64,000 bases of DNA from positions 44,676,501 through 44,740,500 of the forward strand of contig CM059587.1 in the NCBI GenBank assembly GCA_030407085.1, given 5' to 3'. Under the pieces are notes generated by a model, which searched no databases, had not been told where the DNA came from, and saw only the letters and a list, made by a program, of their open reading frames with translations. This document shows positions 59,618-64,000 of the stretch, piece after piece. The DNA comes from Trichopria drosophilae. Taxonomy: Eukaryota; Arthropoda; Insecta; Hymenoptera; Diapriidae. How positions within the stretch are numbered: position 1 is the stretch's first letter; each line of letters starts with the position of its first letter. The translations under genes were made by a program, and so were the position numbers.

Positions 59618-61103
59618 ATGAATAACACAAATATAAAAAACCAAAAACTTACCGCAAAACAAACGCACAGAGAGCAGAAGCTAGACATAAACTACTTCAA
59701 AAAAGAAAAAGAAGAAAAAACCGCTAAAGTAACAACTATTAGAAAGAAAGAAATAAGTAGCAAAAAGACTGGAATACCAAAGTCGGCTGACACTGAGGAA
59801 AAAGTGACAGCTAAAAGAGATCCGAAGCCAGAGGAGACTCCCCTAAGCGAAACGGACATGGAGATTGATAAACCAAATCTCAAAAGACAAAGAAGCACCA
59901 ATCGCATCACAGATAGCAGCAGCGATGATGACGATAGAAACAACAAAACGAGGGAAAAAAGGAGAAAATAGAGGAAAAAGAGGACAAAAATAATGACTCG
60001 GACGCCTCTTCTGATGAAGAAGAGGAAGAAGAAGTCCAAGTGCATAAAATCGAGGAAATACCAAAAGCAATTTACGCAGCAAAAGGAATATAATACTACA
60101 AGTATTAATAAACAAAACAGAGTCTGAAAACATTCAAAATAAAGCTCAACAAGCACTATATCAGCTGATGCATACGATCACTCAGCTGACTGAGAAATAT
60201 GCAAAATTAGAAGGCGCATACGCAAATGTAAAGAGCAAATCAAAACAGAGCACAGACTCTGGAAACAATCAGGAACAGATCTCTTATGCTGCAATGGCGA
60301 GACGCTTGGTAGCCCCGAAAGCACAAAAATTAAAAACTACCATCAAACTAGCCAATAAAGTTATAATCCTCAAACGAAAAGATCCAGAACTGAGCAAGGA
60401 TCAGGACAAAGCCAAATTACTCCTCTACAAGACCTTTGACCCTCGAAAAGCAAAGGTGCAAATGAACAGTGTCCGAAAGACAAGAGTCGGACTCATAGTG
60501 GAGTCGCCAACGGAAAAAGAACTCAAGAAGCTGATCACTAACGAAAGTGTAACCAAACATTTTACGACTGAAAGACCTAAGAAAAAACAACCTAGGCTGA
60601 TAGTATACGACGTGCCAAGGGAAGTGGATGATGAGGCGCTGCTCAAGGCAATAATAACTCAAAATGATCTCGAGATAAGCCAAGATGACTGCACAGAACA
60701 TCTGCAGGTTAAATTCAAAACTGGAAAGAAAAATTCCACTACAAGCAACTGGGTGATAGAGGTGAGCACAGAAGTCAGGAAAAAGATCCTGATAAAACAG
60801 AGGTTGTACATTGGATGGTCATCATGCAAAGTACAGGACTTCATCCTTGTTACCAGGTGCTTTAAGTGCCAAGGCTTCGGTCATGTCTCCAAGCATTGTC
60901 AAGCGCAAGATGTGTGCATGCACTGCGCTGAAATAGGGCATAGCATGCAAAACTGCCCAAAAAAGGCAGAGCCTGAAATAAAGAAATGCCATAACTGCTC
61001 TAAACAAAAGAGAAATCCTAATCATTCGATGAATGATAAAACATGCCCATCGTACATACTGGCGTATGACAGGCTAGTGGGCTCCACAAACTATGGCGAC
61101 TAA
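59618..61103 (+). pseudogene. R1-clade gag (ORF1) with three zinc knuckles, frameshifted, unit 3
   Basis: Two frame breaks (near 59940-59975 and 60090-60100) separate a basic N-terminus, an acidic Ser/Glu stretch, and the main frame, which is open to the stop at 61101-61103. The main frame holds an RRM-like region (about PRLIVYDVPREVDDEALLKA) and three CCHC motifs: CFKCQGFGHVSKHC, CMHCAEIGHSMQNC, and CHNC...H...C. It overlaps ORF2 by 11 bases (TATGGCGACTAA at the join), a usual R1-clade arrangement. In the family, gag binds element RNA and directs it to chromosomes. Because units 1 and 2 share the two breaks, they predate amplification. Confidence 0.8.
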
Positions 61104-63995
61104 ATCACCATCCGTTAATGTCCTTCAATTGAACTGTAGACGGTGCATCAGAGTCATGCCCGAGATTAAGATCCAGGCTGACTCCAAAGATATTGATGTG
61201 ATGTTACTACAAGAACCTTACGCAAGCACTGCCTCGCACAAGGTATGTGGATTGGGCTTTGGAACGAGTATTGTACAAGTCAAAGATGAGCACCCATGGG
61301 CAGCAATTGCCATTATCAATAATCACATCAAAGCAACCCAGCTGACTAACCTATGCAACGCGCACATCGTCATTGCTGAGATCAAATACAAAAATATAAG
61401 TATATACGTTGGCAGCGGATACTTCCAGCTGAGCAAACCAGTAGAGCCCTTTTTACAACATCTAGATAGGGCACTAACCCTACTAAAAGGCAAGAAAGTG
61501 ATCTTAAGCATTGACTCAAACGCAAAGTCACCTCTCTGGGGTTCGAAAACCATAGACAGAAACGGTAGACTGCTTGAGGCGTTTATCCAAAATTGGGACC
61601 TCGTAATATCCAACACTCCCGGTAGTGGCCCCACACTGAGAGATGAAAAGGGAACAGGCAATATCGACATCACTCTGACAACAGAAGAGGTTACCGAAAT
61701 AAGGGAATGGAACGTGGAGGACTGGGGAATCTCCAGCGATCACCTGCCCATAACGTTCAGAGTGCAGAATCCTACAAACAGTAATAAAAGATATTGGAAG
61801 AGCGAGGAACCATATTGCGGGTATGTCTTGGGTAGGGCCGACTGGGTTGCTTTCAACAAAAGGCTTAAAAGCGAATGGGAAAAAACTCAGAAATACAAAC
61901 TCGATTCTAGAGACAACATCACTAAGACGGTTAAAGCCATCAATAAAACACTGAGTATAGCCTGCATGGATTTGGCACCTAGAATTGAACTTTGAAAGCA
62001 GATCAAGAGAAGGACGGTCCCATGGTGGAACGACGCGCTAACGGATATGAAACGTCAGACAAACAGAGCACGAAGAAAATACCAAAACGAGACTGACATG
62101 GAGCTGAGGCGGAAGCGCCTGGAGCAATACAGGGTGAAACGAAAAGAGTACACAAAGCTAATAAACCAGACCAAGCAAGAGAAATGACAAGAATACGTAA
62201 CGATCAAAGGCAACAAAAACCCATGGAGCTTTGTTTACAGAATGATGTCTAACACAGTCAAGCTTAAAGAAGTAGCCAGTAATGTAAAAATCAATCATGG
62301 ATACACGACAAGTTGGGAAAGCACAGCGAAAGAGATGTTGGAGCAGCTTTTCCCGGATGACAGGAGTGAAAATGATAATCCAGAACAAAGCGATATTAGA
62401 AACAACACGAGAACTCCTCCCACACGAGACATGGAAAATTTTACCGAAGCAGAACTAAACCAGGCAATAAACAGAATTAAAATGAAAAAAGCCCCAGGGC
62501 CCGACAACTTCAATCCTGAAATCATCAAAGAGGCGATAAAAGTACTTAAACAGGACATCCTGAAACTGTTTAACGCCTGCCTGAAACAAGGAATCTTTCC
62601 AAATGAGTATAAAATCTCTCGTGTTGTGACTATCAAGAAAGGCAAGGAAAAGGACCCTACGGATCCAAAATCATATAGGCCAATATGCCTACTACCTGTG
62701 CTGGGAAAGCTGTTAGAAACGTTAATTCTCGCAAAACTTGATAAATTATTACTTGGTGAACTGGAAGACGCACAATATGGGTTCAGAAAAGGGAAATCGA
62801 CTGAAGACGCAATAAATCATTTCAAAAAAGAAGTAAACAGCTCCAGGGAAAAATAGGTTATAGCCATATTCCTTGATATTAGCAAAGCCTTTGACAATGT
62901 CTGGTGGCCAAGTGTGCTACAAGAACTAAAAAGATTAAATTGCCCAAAAAAGATGTACAACCTCCTGAATAGCTATCTGAAAAATAGAAGAGTTCTGATG
63001 CAGAATGGCAGAGAGCAGATCATAAAAGAAACCAACAAAGGATGTCCGCAGGGATCAGTGCTCGGACCGACCCTGTGGAATCTTATCTTCGACTCGAACC
63101 TGAAAACTCTCAAAGAAAAAGAAATCCGCACAGTAGCGTATGTTGACGACCAAGTAATAATCATAGATGGCCCAAGCAAGAACCAAATGGAACAAAAAGC
63201 TAACGAAGCCCTCGAACATGTACGAAAATGGTGTGAAAGAAACAAGCTACAGCTTGCAGCACAAAAATGTGAGATCCTTTAAGTAAAAGGACCGGACTTC
63301 CACCACAAAAACAAATACAGGATCCGAATCGGGAACGTTAGACTAAAAACCACCGAAGAATACAGATAATCTCGGGGTAGTATTCCAAAAAAAACTTGGA
63401 GTGAACGGTCACGTCAGACATATTGAGAATAAAACGAGAACCATATTTGGAGCGTTAAGTGCCGTTGCAAAAAGAGACTTGGGACTCAGGTTCGGGACGA
63501 TGATGAAGATCTACAGAGGGGTTTTTGTCCCGATAGCAACGTATGCGGCGTCTGGTTGGACGGACAGAATGCTAAAAGCTGACAAATCCAAAATAAGAGC
63601 AGCGCAAAGATATGCGCTGATTGCAGCCACTAAATCATTCAGAACCACCTCTACGATGGCTATGCCAGTAGTTGCTGGAGTACTTCCAATAGAACATGAA
63701 ATAAAAAGACACGTTGCCAAGTACCATCTCAGGAAAAGAAATCACTTCGTTATTGGTACTTATGAATTTAAGCCGGATGAAAACCCGGACTTAAAAGAGG
63801 CTAGCAAACAGATCGAAAAAGAGTTGATTAAGATATGGCAAGATGAATGGCAAGAAACAGAGAGAGGGAGAGCCACGATCGACTGTCTACCAGTAATAAG
63901 AGAAAGGATGAAATATCATTGGATAAAGCCCAACAGATGAACAACACAGCTCATCACGGGACACGGAAAATTTAACAGCTGAAAAAATAAGGTTG
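61093..63995 (+). pseudogene. R1-clade ORF2: EEP endonuclease, reverse transcriptase, C-terminal region; several stops
   Basis: Endonuclease: NVLQLNC (Asn), MLLQEPY (Glu), ILSIDSNAKSPLWGS (Asp/Asn), ISSDHLPITF (Asp-His). RT blocks: KKAPGPDNFNPEIIK, KSYRPICLLPVLGKLLE, AQYGFRKGKSTED, then FLDISKAFDNV (motif A), GCPQGSVLGPTLWN (motif B) and AYVDDQVII (catalytic YVDD). The region to 63282 is one frame interrupted by TGA 61993, TGA 62185, TAG 62854 and TAA 63280. The frame then shifts near 63366 and continues as LGVNGHVRHIENKTR to TGA 63938 and beyond, with LITGHGKFN, the R1-type box near the C-terminal zinc knuckle, before another TGA at 63980. The element is dead but recognisable throughout. Confidence 0.85.
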
Positions 63996-64000
63996 GTATA

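Larger units (their letters stand above)
48090..60895 (+). repeat. Tandem unit 3 of 3
   Basis: Third copy. It does not end in the junction but runs on from CTCCAAGCA at 60891-60895 into the intact remainder of the R1-clade element. It is therefore the unit next to the original right flank. Confidence 0.95.
59294..64000 (+). mobile_element. R1-clade non-LTR retrotransposon, intact length to the window edge
   Basis: Inserted in the CR1/Jockey-like RT at 59293/59294. Layout: GC-rich 5' UTR, gag with three CCHC knuckles, then an overlapping ORF2 with EEP endonuclease, RT and the R1-type C-terminal region. The 3' end lies outside the window. R1-clade placement rests on the three-knuckle gag, the ORF1/ORF2 overlap, NVLQLNC...LLQEPY in the endonuclease, and VAGVLPIEHEI in the C-terminal region. 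R1, TRAS, SART and Waldo relatives are often target-specific; no such target is recognisable here. Confidence 0.8.

Noticed and set aside
22479..60895. Tandem array read as a satellite, CRISPR array or gene cluster
   Set aside because: The unit is 12.8 kb of nested dead transposons with three copies; there are no spacers and no intact genes.

Overview
The window is AT-rich nuclear DNA of an animal, most likely an insect. It has one spliced host gene with short introns and GT-AG borders. The rest is AT-rich, transposon-dense sequence: a DNA transposon, MITE-like palindromes, Penelope-like elements, and CR1/Jockey-like and R1-clade non-LTR retrotransposons. No prokaryotic features were seen. 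The exact taxon cannot be read from the sequence.

Layout. (1) 1-5690: gene-free AT-rich DNA. (2) 5802-12463, + strand: a seven-exon CDK9-like kinase gene (375 aa by my splice model) with a TATA box, poly(A) signal and a 5 kb first intron full of degenerate repeats. (3) 12540-18120: intergenic DNA with several terminal-inverted-repeat elements. These include a pogo-like MITE flanked by TA and a pair of piggyBac-type ends about 2 kb apart at TTAA sites. (4) 18121-21996: a 3.9 kb DNA transposon with about 0.4 kb terminal inverted repeats. It encodes, on the - strand, a DDE transposase with a C-terminal Cys/His (SWIM-like) motif. Its terminal repeats contain a motif that recurs as decayed copies throughout the left third of the window. 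(5) 22479-60895: three head-to-tail, nearly identical units of about 12.8 kb. (6) 60896-64000: unique continuation of the R1-clade element that is cut off at the end of units 1 and 2.

Each 12.8 kb unit carries, in order: a CA-rich microsatellite; a GC-rich interleaved palindrome; a 90 bp piggyBac-type MITE; a Penelope-like element (RT plus GIY-YIG) preceded by a truncated copy of its own 3' end and followed by a hammerhead-ribozyme-like motif; a foldback element with about 170 bp inverted ends; a second, divergent Penelope fragment; two small palindromes built on a TTTACGCA motif; a CR1/Jockey-like LINE with broken ORF1 and ORF2; and, inserted in that LINE's RT, the 5' end of an R1-clade LINE. 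Both internal junctions join the same gag codon region to the same left-hand sequence with the same extra base, so one duplication event followed by further expansion explains the array. All element ORFs share the same frameshifts in the three units, so the elements were already dead when they were amplified.

No cellular pathway is assembled here. The kinase is the only clear host gene. Everything to its right is a record of nested transposition and segmental amplification. Assembly error must be excluded for the triplication, because the units differ mainly in homopolymer length.
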